Part shown: positions 31,843 to 39,797 of the stretch, piece by piece
Layout: the number at the start of each line of letters is the position of its first letter
How positions within the stretch are numbered: the first letter of the stretch is position 1
DNA from: Bacteroidales bacterium
Lineage (GTDB): Bacteria > Bacteroidota > Bacteroidia > Bacteroidales > SM23-62
Assembly: GCA_016783865.1 (NCBI GenBank)
Contig: JADHVS010000016.1
Span: forward strand, 1 to 39,797
Reading direction: 5' to 3'
Length of the DNA: 39,797 nucleotides
Translations under genes and position numbers: made by a program
The notes under the pieces: model-generated
The model's input: only the letters and a program-made list of their open reading frames with translations
What the model was told of the DNA's origin: nothing
The model's database searches: none

Positions 31843-32778
31843 ATGAGAAAGATTTTTACTCTTTTGATGGCCGCAACATTTCTTACTTCAGCTTATACCC
31901 AGGAGAATGATACCACCAGGGTTAAAGTAGGCAAGAAAAATATTGTGACCGTAACAGACGATGATAATGGAACCAACGTGCGTGTGCTTGATGATGAGGT
32001 TATTGTTGATGTGAAGGAAAACCAAGATACTGTGAAAATCAAAATTGGCAACAAAGGCATCAGCATTACTGAAACTGATAACGGAACTAATGTAGAGATC
32101 ATTGACCTGGACGATTTTGAAAGACATGGATGGAGAAAGAAAGACAAGTTTACAGGCCATTGGGCCGGGTATGAACTGGGTCTGAATAATTACCTGACCA
32201 GTGATTTTAAATTTGCCGGTTCTGATAATGAAAACCTTTTCCTTGACTTAAATACCGGAAAATCATGGAACGCCAACATCAATTTTATGCAATACAGCCT
32301 GCCCATGTCGCGAAGCATAGGATGGACCACAGGATTGGGATTTGAATGGAATAATTACTCATTCGATGGCAACAATGCCATCGGTAAAGATTCGATAGGC
32401 AATATAGGCCCTGTCTATCCCCCCGATGGTGCAGTTTATACAAAATCAAAAATGAATACCACCTATTTAACACTTCCACTTTTGCTTGAATTCCAGTTTG
32501 GCAAAAGCAAAAAAGGATTTTTCTCAGTTGGAGTTATTGGAGGGCTTAAGCTGCATTCAAATATCAAAACTATATATGATTACTCCGGATCAAAGGAAAG
32601 GAATAAGGTAAAAGATGACTTTAACCTGAATCCATTAAGGTATGCAGTAACAGTAAGGGCAGGCTATAAATTTATTAAACTGTATGCCAATTATGGTATG
32701 ATGCCGCTATTCCAGGATAATCGCGGTCCCGAAGTATATCCCATTAATGTAGGTCTTATACTCTGTAGTTTCAGATAA
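31843..32778 (+). CDS. Outer-membrane beta-barrel protein of the ECF module
   Basis: A 311-residue exported protein: signal peptide 1-20 (ending SAYTQ), an N-terminal soluble part (about 21-100), then an outer-membrane barrel (about 105-311) with alternating strands (GYELGLNNYL, TTYLTLPLLLEFQFG, FSVGVIGGLKLH, AVTVRAGYKFIKLYANYGMMPLF) and a closing INVGLILCSFR. The soluble part has two near-repeats: residues 27-50 and 66-89 both follow V/I-K-V/I-G-x-K-x-I then DNGTNV then a short acidic turn. The barrel is of the small OMP_b-brl type common in Bacteroidota. Its function is unknown; it is a likely target and perhaps the sensor of the upstream sigma system. Confidence 0.82.
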   Translation: MRKIFTLLMAATFLTSAYTQENDTTRVKVGKKNIVTVTDDDNGTNVRVLDDEVIVDVKENQDTVKIKIGNKGISITETDNGTNVEIIDLDDFERHGWRKKDKFTGHWAGYELGLNNYLTSDFKFAGSDNENLFLDLNTGKSWNANINFMQYSLPMSRSIGWTTGLGFEWNNYSFDGNNAIGKDSIGNIGPVYPPDGAVYTKSKMNTTYLTLPLLLEFQFGKSKKGFFSVGVIGGLKLHSNIKTIYDYSGSKERNKVKDDFNLNPLRYAVTVRAGYKFIKLYANYGMMPLFQDNRGPEVYPINVGLILCSFR

Positions 32779-32865
32779 GCTGGTAGAATGGAGCAACTAA
32801 AGATGATAATGATTGTGTGCTGATAATAATGTCATTCCGGTAGCATACTGTCGTTTGAATCAGGG

Positions 32866-32900
32866 AAAGAGGTAGCTAAATGCGCCTCTTTTCTGTTTTT
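32866..32900 (+). terminator. Rho-independent terminator after the ECF module
   Basis: AAAGAGG (32866-32872) pairs with CCTCTTT (32885-32891) and is followed by a T-rich tract (TTTTCTGTTTTT). It would end transcripts of the barrel gene. The rest of the gap after 32778 shows nothing clear. Confidence 0.7.
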
Positions 32901-32940
32901 GTCAGAAGGTATTTTATATCTTTATATTAAATTATCCTTC

Positions 32941-33666
32941 ATGGCTTCATCGATTCTCTCATCAGCAGAATTGAAAAGATATGAGAAACATCTCTCCCTT
33001 CCAGAAATTGGTCAAGAGGGACAAGAAAAATTAAAGTCTTCCCGTGTTCTGGTTATTGGTGCCGGCAGTCTTGGCACACCGGTATTATTATACCTGGCAG
33101 CAAGCGGAATCGGGAAAATCGGGATAGTGGACTTTGATAAAATTGAAGCAAAGAACCTACAGTGCCAGCTACTGTATGGGGACAAGGATATTGGTAAGCA
33201 TAAAGTGATTATTGCCAGGCAAAGGCTGGCTGAAATGAATCCAAACATTGATTTCGAGATACTGAACCTGGAAATCAAGGAGAATAATGTGCAGCAACTG
33301 ATCAGCCAGTATGACCTGATCCTTGATACAACCAATCGCTTTTCGTTCCATTATATCATTGATGATGCCTGCAGACAAGGAGGAAAGGCGTGGATTTACA
33401 GTTCAATGAAAGGTTTCCATGGTGAATTAGCTGTATTTAATTATCAGGGGGGGCCGGCTTTCAGGGATGTTTACCCCGACGAGGATGTTAAAAAGGAGAG
33501 AACTATCCCGTATAAATCAGGCATTATAGCTGTTTTGCCAGGATTGATGGGCAGTATACAGGTAGCCGAATGCCTGAAGATCCAGTTGGGCTTTGGTGAT
33601 ATACTTTCTGGCAAACTTCTCACTATCGACCTGAAAAAAAATCAGTATTCAGTTATCCGCATTTGA
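32941..33666 (+). CDS. ThiF/MoeB/HesA-family E1-like protein with degenerate active site
   Basis: A 241-residue member of the ubiquitin-activating-like adenylyltransferase fold, from ATG 32941; a TTG 42 bases earlier lies in the terminator T-tract and is rejected. The nucleotide-binding half is recognisable: RYEKHLSLPEIGQEGQEKL, then VLVIGAGSLGTP (37-48). Several key positions differ from MoeB: the conserved NLQRQ arginine is cysteine (C75, NLQCQ), the TDN aspartate is replaced (DTTNR at 129-133), and both zinc CxxC pairs are missing (GPAFRDVYP where GPCYRCLFP is usual). It has no rhodanese domain and no sulfur-carrier neighbour. It may be a pseudoenzyme or a divergent enzyme. Confidence 0.85.
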   Translation: MASSILSSAELKRYEKHLSLPEIGQEGQEKLKSSRVLVIGAGSLGTPVLLYLAASGIGKIGIVDFDKIEAKNLQCQLLYGDKDIGKHKVIIARQRLAEMNPNIDFEILNLEIKENNVQQLISQYDLILDTTNRFSFHYIIDDACRQGGKAWIYSSMKGFHGELAVFNYQGGPAFRDVYPDEDVKKERTIPYKSGIIAVLPGLMGSIQVAECLKIQLGFGDILSGKLLTIDLKKNQYSVIRI

Positions 33667-33723
33667 TTTGGCACTGAGATTAATCGCTATTTCCTTGATA
33701 TATCCGGCTATTCACCCTGCCCA

Positions 33724-33756
33724 TTGCTGTAAATTTTTATTATAATTTTATATTTA
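33724..33756 (+). promoter_or_regulatory. Possible promoter for pepE
   Basis: TTG (33724-33726), a 22-base spacer and TATATTTA (33749-33756), one base from TAnnTTTG. The pepE ATG is at 33776. The spacer equals that of the DUF4271 promoter. Confidence 0.35.
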
Positions 33757-33775
33757 CATAGTTAAATTCATTAAA

Positions 33776-34480
33776 ATGAGATTATTACTGATTAGTAATT
33801 CCACAAATGCCGGAGAGGAATACTTGCAACATCCAACTACTCATATAAAGCAGTTTCTTGGTGAGGAGAGACTAAATTGCCTGTTTATCCCTTACGCAGG
33901 AGTGACCATAAGTTTTGATGCATACGAAGAAAGAGTCAGGGCAAAATTCGAAGAGATCGGACATGATATTCAGTCGATCCATCATTTCTCCAATCCCATG
34001 GAGGCAGTTAGACAAACTGATGTGATTGTTACGGGCGGCGGAAACACTTTTCACCTGATAAAGCTTTTACACGATAATAATTTAATCGGCGCCATCAGGG
34101 AGGCCGTGATTGGAGGGAAACCCTATATTGGTTGGAGTGCAGGAGCCAATGTGGTATGTCCTACCATTTGCACAACCAATGATATGCCCATCGTTCAACC
34201 CCGGTCATTTGGAGCATTTAATCTGGTTCCATTCCAGATCAATCCACATTATCTTGATGCTAATCCGGAGGGACATGCGGGCGAAACACGGGAAATGCGC
34301 ATTGAAGAATTCCTGGAGGCAAACCGCAATATTAGCGTTGCGGGATTACGTGAAGGCACCATGTTCAGAATTGAAAACAAAGAAATCAACCTGCTGGGCA
34401 ACAAAGATCTCAGGATTTTCAGGTACGGAGATTCACCCCGGGAATACAAACCTGGAGACCAATTAGACTTTTTATTATAG
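33776..34480 (+). CDS. pepE: Peptidase E (alpha-aspartyl dipeptidase, family S51)
   Basis: A cytoplasmic serine dipeptidase that cleaves Asp-X dipeptides. At 234 residues it matches the family length. The nucleophile is S121 in IGWSAGAN, the histidine is in FQINPHYLDA (about 157), and TDVIVTGGGNTFHL (81-94) is the conserved glycine loop of the class I glutamine-amidotransferase-like fold. The last segment REGTMFRIENKEINLLG is typical of PepE. It is followed by the asmA-like gene after 40 bases; whether they are co-transcribed is uncertain. Confidence 0.95.
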   Translation: MRLLLISNSTNAGEEYLQHPTTHIKQFLGEERLNCLFIPYAGVTISFDAYEERVRAKFEEIGHDIQSIHHFSNPMEAVRQTDVIVTGGGNTFHLIKLLHDNNLIGAIREAVIGGKPYIGWSAGANVVCPTICTTNDMPIVQPRSFGAFNLVPFQINPHYLDANPEGHAGETREMRIEEFLEANRNISVAGLREGTMFRIENKEINLLGNKDLRIFRYGDSPREYKPGDQLDFLL

Positions 34481-34520
34481 GTCATGCGTTTTTGAAATAG
34501 GGAAATTAGATCTGATTAGT

Positions 34521-37196
34521 TTGAAAGCAATCCGGAACATATCGCTTATACTTCTTCTCATCATCGGATTATTATTAATCGCAGGAGTCGTTATATCGAA
34601 ATTCTATGAAGAAGAAATTGGTCAATATGCCATCCAGGAACTAAATAAACACATAGAATCACCGGTATCAGTTGAAAAAATTGACCTGACCCTGTTCCGG
34701 AAGTTCCCGGATGCGTCGGTGCATTTTAAAAATGTATATATCCCATCTGTTGCAGGATTTAATGCCGAACAATTTCAGGAACATAATACTGACACCCTCC
34801 TGTTTCTGAAAGATGTTTTCTTTCAATTCAGCCTGAAAGGATTATTCAACCACAGATACGAGGTTAGAGAGGTACATATTAGTAAAGGGGATGCTAATCT
34901 GTTTATAGATCCGGCGGGGAAGAGTAATTTTGTTATCTGGAAGAAAAAGGCACAGGACCAGGATTCAAAATTTATTCTTAACCTGCAAAATGTAAGGATT
35001 AATGATATTAATTTTCTTCAGATAAACCTGACTAAACAGTCGGAATTAAGAGGGATTATTCAACGATTGAATTTAAAAGGTGATTTTCAGAAAGAGGAGT
35101 ATGAGCTTTCAGAAAAATTATTGGGTCAAATCGAATTATTTTCCACTGACAACATTATTTATCTGCAAAACACAGATATCCAATCCCAGGCAAAGTTATT
35201 ATATCAGAGTGGGTCTTATAATCTGGCCAGAGGCTTTGTAAATCTGGATGATCTGGAATTTAATGTCGAAGGGAGCATAAATAAATCTACTCAAACATCC
35301 CTGGATCTGATCATTGATGGAAAGAATCTTAATGCTGCCTCCCTGCTTGATCACCTTCCCGGTCAATTGTCACATATAAAAAACAAAGTAAGACTAACCG
35401 GTAATATTAACATAACTATCAGTATAACCGGAGCCATCGGTATATCTTCCCGCCCATCCATAGAAAGTCAGTTTAAACTGGATGAGGGTTGGCTCTGCAT
35501 TACAGAAAAAGACCTGAACCTTAATAATATCCGATTGGATGGATTATTCTCAAATGGCCCTGATAACAACGCTTCCACATCTGAGCTTTCATTGGATAAT
35601 GTATCATTCAAATACCTCTCATCAAGGTTCGGCGGCTCTTTCAAATTATTGAACTTTCAGCATCCTGCCTTTATTTATTCATTAAAAGCGGATTTCCAGC
35701 TGGAACATTTGCTCCAAATAATTGGATCTGATCCTTTTGAATATTTAAGTGGCAATGTTAAAACCCAGATGGTTATTAAGGGGAAGCAAGACAATCCATT
35801 TGCCATCAAAAAACAGGACCTGTTAAACTGGGATTTTGATGGAACAATTTTTTTGGAAGATGTTCAGCTGAAACTAAGGGACAAGCAGATTGGATATCAA
35901 AACCTGTCCGGCACTCTTGAATATAATAAGTTTCTGAAATTAAATAATCTACATGCTACTATTGCAGGTAATAATTTAATAGTTTCAGGAAGGGTGGATA
36001 ATGTCATCGACAGAATAGTCCATGATCATACCAGCATTTGGGCTGACCTGGAGATCTATTCCGACGGGATCATCTTAGACAGCTTGTTTGTTCAGGAGGA
36101 AACAGAAAATACTCATGATTACATTTCCACTGGTGTTTTCCCTGATCATCTGTTTATAAAATCAAAGTATTGGCTTGATAAACTGAAATTTAAAAGATTC
36201 AATGCCGATAATGTTCGAGGAGAGTTGGTTTACCGGCCGGGATTAGTATTGTTGAATTCTTTTCAGTTTTCCTCAATGGGAGGACAGGTTTCAGGAGATG
36301 GGTTTTATGAACAAACAGAATCATTCGATTATAAACTAAGGTTAAAATCAACAGTTCAAAAAATCGATATATCGGATTTATTTTATTCATGCAATAATTT
36401 TGGTCAATCCTTTATTCAGGATCATCATCTGAAGGGCTCACTTACTGGCACAATCGATTTTTATGCCCGGTTTGATGAATCACAAAAAATTGTGAATGAA
36501 TCTATTTTGACAGAATCTAATGTGGAAATTCAAAATGGCGAATTGATTCATTTCGAACCAATGCTGGGACTTTCCAAATTTATTGAAGTAGAGGAGCTGG
36601 AGCACATTACTTTTTCAACCTTATCCAACCAGATTTTTATCAGGAACAGTGAAGTTGTCATTCCTAAAATGGACATTCATTCATCCGCATTTAACATCTC
36701 GGGTTCCGGAATTCATCATTTTAATAATAATTTTGACTATAAAGTGGTTGTCGACCTGTCGGAAATACTGTCAAACAAAACCCGGAACAATAGAAGAGAT
36801 CAGCAGGAATTTGGGGTTGTTGAAGATGATGGCCTGGGCCGGACAAAATTATATCTTTCAATTAAGGGAACACCTGATGACTATGATATTAGCTATGACC
36901 GGAAAAGCGCCATACAGTCGGTCAGGGAGCGTATGAGTGAAGAAAAAAGCGAACTCAAAACAATATTGAATGAGGAATTTGGTTTGTTCAAGGGTGACAC
37001 CACAGAATTTACGAAGCAAGAGGATAAAAACAAACCAGATTTTATAATTGAATGGGAGGAGGACGAGAAAACAACGGACACAACATTTAACAAAGAAAAA
37101 AGTGACCAGTCATTTATTATAGAATGGGACGATGACGATGAGAAGGAAGAAGCAACCGAAGTAACACCTGATAGAAGAAAAAGGAGAAAAAAATAA
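34521..37196 (+). CDS. AsmA-family inner-membrane protein
   Basis: An 891-residue protein anchored by an N-terminal helix (about 7-27, ISLILLLIIGLLLIAGVVI). The first periplasmic segment, SVEKIDLTLFRKFPDASVHFKNVYIP, is the AsmA N-terminal pattern; the rest is long repetitive beta-strand sequence ending in the AsmA C-terminal region (VQNGELIHFEPMLGLSKFIEVEELEHITFSTL-like strands). AsmA proteins belong to the bridge-like lipid-transfer family and act in envelope homeostasis. The tail (about 838-891) is highly charged with two FIIEW-acidic repeats. The start codon is TTG at 34521; no in-frame ATG nearby is better. The histidine kinase gene starts one base after its stop. Confidence 0.88.
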   Translation: MKAIRNISLILLLIIGLLLIAGVVISKFYEEEIGQYAIQELNKHIESPVSVEKIDLTLFRKFPDASVHFKNVYIPSVAGFNAEQFQEHNTDTLLFLKDVFFQFSLKGLFNHRYEVREVHISKGDANLFIDPAGKSNFVIWKKKAQDQDSKFILNLQNVRINDINFLQINLTKQSELRGIIQRLNLKGDFQKEEYELSEKLLGQIELFSTDNIIYLQNTDIQSQAKLLYQSGSYNLARGFVNLDDLEFNVEGSINKSTQTSLDLIIDGKNLNAASLLDHLPGQLSHIKNKVRLTGNINITISITGAIGISSRPSIESQFKLDEGWLCITEKDLNLNNIRLDGLFSNGPDNNASTSELSLDNVSFKYLSSRFGGSFKLLNFQHPAFIYSLKADFQLEHLLQIIGSDPFEYLSGNVKTQMVIKGKQDNPFAIKKQDLLNWDFDGTIFLEDVQLKLRDKQIGYQNLSGTLEYNKFLKLNNLHATIAGNNLIVSGRVDNVIDRIVHDHTSIWADLEIYSDGIILDSLFVQEETENTHDYISTGVFPDHLFIKSKYWLDKLKFKRFNADNVRGELVYRPGLVLLNSFQFSSMGGQVSGDGFYEQTESFDYKLRLKSTVQKIDISDLFYSCNNFGQSFIQDHHLKGSLTGTIDFYARFDESQKIVNESILTESNVEIQNGELIHFEPMLGLSKFIEVEELEHITFSTLSNQIFIRNSEVVIPKMDIHSSAFNISGSGIHHFNNNFDYKVVVDLSEILSNKTRNNRRDQQEFGVVEDDGLGRTKLYLSIKGTPDDYDISYDRKSAIQSVRERMSEEKSELKTILNEEFGLFKGDTTEFTKQEDKNKPDFIIEWEEDEKTTDTTFNKEKSDQSFIIEWDDDDEKEEATEVTPDRRKRRKK

Positions 37197-37197
37197 G

Positions 37198-38352
37198 ATG
37201 GATATTTATAATAGAAAACAACAATGGAAATTGCTCCTGTTTATTTTTGCTGTACTAATCGGCGTGAGTTCTTTGTGGTATACAAATCAATTGGTCAGTG
37301 ACCTGGCCATTGAAGAGCAAAAAAAGGTAAAGCTCTGGGCTGAAGCGACCAGAAGGTTGGCCGATATCAGCCTGGATAACCAGGATCTGGATTTTTTAGT
37401 GGATGTACTTACCAATAATACTACCATCCCGGTCATGTGGGTTGATGCAAACGAAAACATTAATGCGCAGAGAAACCTCGATTCCCTCCGCAGCAAGAAT
37501 CCTGAATATCTGAAGAAACAGCTGGAAAAGATGAAAAGTGAAAACCAGCCCATTCCAATGGACCTGGGTGAAGGCAATGTCAACTATATCTATTATAGAA
37601 ATTCATACTTGCTGCGTCAATTATCTTACTATCCCTACCTGCAATTGGGAATAATCTTGTTATTCATTCTTATTGCCTATTTTGCCTTTAGCACAGCCAG
37701 GAAAGCAGAGCAGAATCAAGTATGGTTGGGGTTGTCAAAAGAAACTGCCCATCAATTGGGAACCCCTACGTCGTCTCTTTTGGCATGGGTGGAATTACTG
37801 AAAGAAAAACAGCCTGATAATGAATTAATTACTGAGCTGGAAAACGATGTGAACAGATTGGAAATAATAACAGAGCGTTTTTCAAAGATTGGCTCCAAAC
37901 CTATATTGAAAAATGAGAATATTGTTGAAATTCTGAATAATTCAGTTAGATATCTTAAAACAAGAACATCAGATCAGATAACTTTTGTTTTCACTCAAGA
38001 TCAGGATTTGATACGGGTGCCAGTTAATTTGTCGTTATTTGAATGGGTGATTGAGAACATTTGCAAGAACGCTATAGATGCTACTGAAGGGAAGGGAACC
38101 ATAACACTTTCTATTAAGGAAAATGCAAATAACCTGTTCCTCGATGTACATGATACCGGTAAAGGCATCCCGAAATCGAAACAAAAAACCATTTTCAAGC
38201 CCGGATATACAACAAAAAAACGAGGTTGGGGACTGGGTCTCTCCCTGGCTAAAAGAATTATTGAATCCTATCACGATGGAAAAATATTTGTTCATCAGTC
38301 CGATCCCCAAAAGGGCACTATCATAAGGATGGTGCTCAAAACGATGAACTGA
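37198..38352 (+). CDS. Membrane sensor histidine kinase (AHQLGTP type)
   Basis: A 384-residue sensor kinase. Two membrane helices (about 11-28 and 148-165) enclose a periplasmic sensor region of about 120 residues. The H-box is KETAHQLGTPTSSLLAW with phospho-acceptor H185, a variant common in Bacteroidota. The ATPase domain has NICKNAIDAT (N-box), VHDTGKGIP (G1) and KKRGWGLGLSLAKRI (G2), all intact. There is no receiver domain and no response-regulator gene beside it, so its partner is elsewhere. It starts one base after the asmA-like stop (TAAGATG), which suggests coupled translation and a role in sensing envelope state. Confidence 0.95.
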   Translation: MDIYNRKQQWKLLLFIFAVLIGVSSLWYTNQLVSDLAIEEQKKVKLWAEATRRLADISLDNQDLDFLVDVLTNNTTIPVMWVDANENINAQRNLDSLRSKNPEYLKKQLEKMKSENQPIPMDLGEGNVNYIYYRNSYLLRQLSYYPYLQLGIILLFILIAYFAFSTARKAEQNQVWLGLSKETAHQLGTPTSSLLAWVELLKEKQPDNELITELENDVNRLEIITERFSKIGSKPILKNENIVEILNNSVRYLKTRTSDQITFVFTQDQDLIRVPVNLSLFEWVIENICKNAIDATEGKGTITLSIKENANNLFLDVHDTGKGIPKSKQKTIFKPGYTTKKRGWGLGLSLAKRIIESYHDGKIFVHQSDPQKGTIIRMVLKTMN

Positions 38353-38412
38353 TATCCTTCGTTTGTCCGGCCAGGATCAAGGCCCTATTTTTATATCGCC
38401 AATTAATGAGTT

Positions 38413-39669
38413 ATGGAGCGCAAAGACATAGAATTAATGGTTCCGGCCGGATCTTATGAATCTCTTGTGGCAGCTATCCAGGGTGGTGCTGACGCTGTAT
38501 ATTTCGGTGTAGAGAAGTTGAATATGCGCGCCCGGTCATCATTCAATTTTACTGTCGGAGATCTTGAGAGAATTGTTGATATAGCAAAGGACAGTGGTGT
38601 AAATACCTACCTGACACTTAATACTATTATTTACGGGAATGAATTAAATCAGGTAAAAGAGATTATTTCAAGGGCAAAAAATGCTGATATTTCAGCTATT
38701 ATTGCTTCTGATCAGTCTGTCATCTCAGCAGCCCGTGAGAAAAACCTCGAAGTCCATCTTTCAACTCAGCTGAACATCAGTAATATCGAATCATTGAAAT
38801 TCTATTCCCCGTTTGCCGACGTGGTTGTGCTGGCAAGGGAATTATCACTCAGCCAGATTACAGATATCGCAAGTCAGGTTAAGGAACAATTCATCACCGG
38901 ACCTTCAGGGGAGCTGATTAGAATAGAGTTATTTATTCACGGAGCCCTTTGTATGGCCATTTCCGGGAAATGCTATATGAGCCTGCACCAGTATAACAAG
39001 TCAGCAAACAGGGGGGAATGCCTGCAGGCATGCAGGAGATCATATCTTGTTACGGAAAAGGAGACAGATAAGGAGCTTGAAATTGAAAATGAATTCATCA
39101 TGTCTCCCAAAGACCTTTGCACCATCTCCTTCCTGGATCAGATTCTCGATGCAGGTGTGAGGGTACTGAAAATCGAAGGAAGAGCACGTTCACCTGAATA
39201 TGTTAAGACTGTAACATCTTGTTATGCTGAGGCTATTGAGGCTTATTTAAACAAAGCGATTAATAAAGATAAAATAAATCACTGGACAGAAAGGCTCTCC
39301 TCAGTATTTAACAGGGGTTTTTGGGATGGATACTACCTGGGCCAGACAATGGGAGAATGGAGCCAGGTTTATGGTTCGGCTGCGACAAAGCGCAAAATCT
39401 ACCTGGGCAAAGGGATGAATTATTTCGATCGTATCCAGGTTGCTGAATTCCTAATGGAAACCGGATCTCTTAATACCGGGGATGAGATTTTAATTACAGG
39501 ACCAACAACAGGAGTAATTCAGATGCCGGTCACGGAAATCAGGGTTGACGACAAACAGGTACAACGAACCAAAAAAGGGGAACATTTCTCAATCCGGGTG
39601 GAAGAGGTGATAAGGCGTTCAGACAGACTTTATAAACTGGTCGACTCGAACCAGGTTAAAAAACAGTAG
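38413..39669 (+). CDS. Peptidase U32 family protein (TrhP/RlhA-type)
   Basis: A 418-residue member of the U32 family. Characterised bacterial members hydroxylate RNA: TrhP (YegQ) makes 5-hydroxyuridine in tRNA and RlhA modifies 23S rRNA; older annotations say collagenase-like protease. The U32 signature is ELFIHGALCMAISGKCYMS (172-190), and conserved cysteines C180, C187, C203 and C207 (RGECLQACRRSY) could hold an iron-sulfur cluster. LMVPAGSYESLVAAIQGGADAVYFG is the usual start. The length and C-terminal extension fit TrhP better than the shorter RlhA partners, but I cannot separate them. It lies 60 bases after the kinase gene. Confidence 0.9.
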   Translation: MERKDIELMVPAGSYESLVAAIQGGADAVYFGVEKLNMRARSSFNFTVGDLERIVDIAKDSGVNTYLTLNTIIYGNELNQVKEIISRAKNADISAIIASDQSVISAAREKNLEVHLSTQLNISNIESLKFYSPFADVVVLARELSLSQITDIASQVKEQFITGPSGELIRIELFIHGALCMAISGKCYMSLHQYNKSANRGECLQACRRSYLVTEKETDKELEIENEFIMSPKDLCTISFLDQILDAGVRVLKIEGRARSPEYVKTVTSCYAEAIEAYLNKAINKDKINHWTERLSSVFNRGFWDGYYLGQTMGEWSQVYGSAATKRKIYLGKGMNYFDRIQVAEFLMETGSLNTGDEILITGPTTGVIQMPVTEIRVDDKQVQRTKKGEHFSIRVEEVIRRSDRLYKLVDSNQVKKQ

Positions 39670-39693
39670 AAAACAGATTATCTGGTCTGATTT

Positions 39694-39797
39694 TTAATAC
39701 TTCTTTAATTCTTCGAGGTAGAGGTTGCGGATCTTTTTCAAATCATCAATGGTCATTTCTTTAGTAAATATCCTTACCACATCGATAATTTCCTTCA
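39694..39797 (-). CDS. C-terminal end of an unknown minus-strand gene (partial)
   Basis: An open frame enters from the right edge and ends with TAA (complement of 39694-39696). The 33 visible residues read KEIIDVVRIFTKEM, then TIDDLKKIRNLYLEELKKY, a helical, lysine-rich C-terminus. No family can be named from this fragment. It converges on the U32 gene with a gap of 24 bases that contains no clear terminator. Confidence 0.55.
   Translation of the reverse strand, partial: KEIIDVVRIFTKEMTIDDLKKIRNLYLEELKKY

Noticed and set aside
32899..32940. Upstream TTG start for the ThiF-like protein
   Set aside because: It begins in the T-tract of a terminator and adds residues without family similarity; ATG 32941 gives a proper N-terminus.
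38362..38394. Terminator between the histidine kinase and U32 genes
   Set aside because: GGCC...GGCC gives only a 4-bp stem and the T-run is offset; too weak to call.

Overview
This window is a stretch of chromosome from a member of the phylum Bacteroidota, probably near the Bacteroidales/Marinilabiliales. The evidence is the linked DUF4271-hemD-rnpA trio, the -7 boxes of the form TAnnTTTG before several genes, the near absence of Shine-Dalgarno motifs, the AT-rich sequence (judged by eye) and the family content: an AHQLGTP-type histidine kinase, a two-permease FtsX transporter with a LolA-like partner, and an A2M/PBP1C pair. I see no phage, insertion sequence, CRISPR, tRNA or rRNA.

Layout. 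Bases 1-200 hold a 27-bp tandem repeat and a perfect stem-loop. From 0.2 to 5.2 kb lie a long-chain prenyl diphosphate synthase (minus), then an ArsR-type regulator, a QueD-like enzyme and DNA polymerase I (plus). From 5.2 to 30 kb every gene is on the minus strand. In transcription order, starting from the right: (a) a TetR regulator, a LolA-like periplasmic protein, two FtsX-type permeases, a LolD-like ATPase and an outer-membrane barrel; (b) a DsrE-like protein, a secreted ankyrin-phosphatase, a secreted CotH-like putative kinase, a hybrid histidine kinase, D-aminoacyl-tRNA deacylase and a broken mazG-like gene; (c) DUF4271, hemD, rnpA and a MORN/TonB protein; (d) an alpha-2-macroglobulin lipoprotein, penicillin-binding protein 1C and an S41 protease. 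From 30.2 to 39.7 kb the genes are on the plus strand: an ECF sigma factor, its probable anti-sigma partner and an outer-membrane barrel, then a degenerate ThiF/MoeB-like protein, peptidase E, an AsmA-like protein, a histidine kinase and a U32 peptidase-family protein. The C-terminal end of one more minus-strand gene enters at the right edge.

How the genes fit together. The region is dominated by envelope functions. The TetR operon looks like a complete trans-envelope transport route (inner-membrane ABC, periplasmic LolA-like carrier, outer-membrane barrel). It has a consensus promoter overlapped by one operator copy, with a second copy in the leader, and the TetR protein carries a canonical EF-hand loop, so calcium could be a signal. 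The ECF module has two promoters of the form GTAAC-N17-CGTCC, one before the sigma gene and one before the barrel gene, so the barrel is a likely target of the sigma factor. The secreted phosphatase and kinase-like proteins sit next to each other and upstream of a cytoplasmic hybrid kinase.

The least expected structural signal is a set of short intergenic arrays with exact 7-bp periodicity, at about 1.2 kb (an inverted pair), 18.5 kb and 25.8 kb. A related pair of stem-loop elements lies at 2.3 kb and 29.3 kb. No search was run; family names come from motifs read in the translations.
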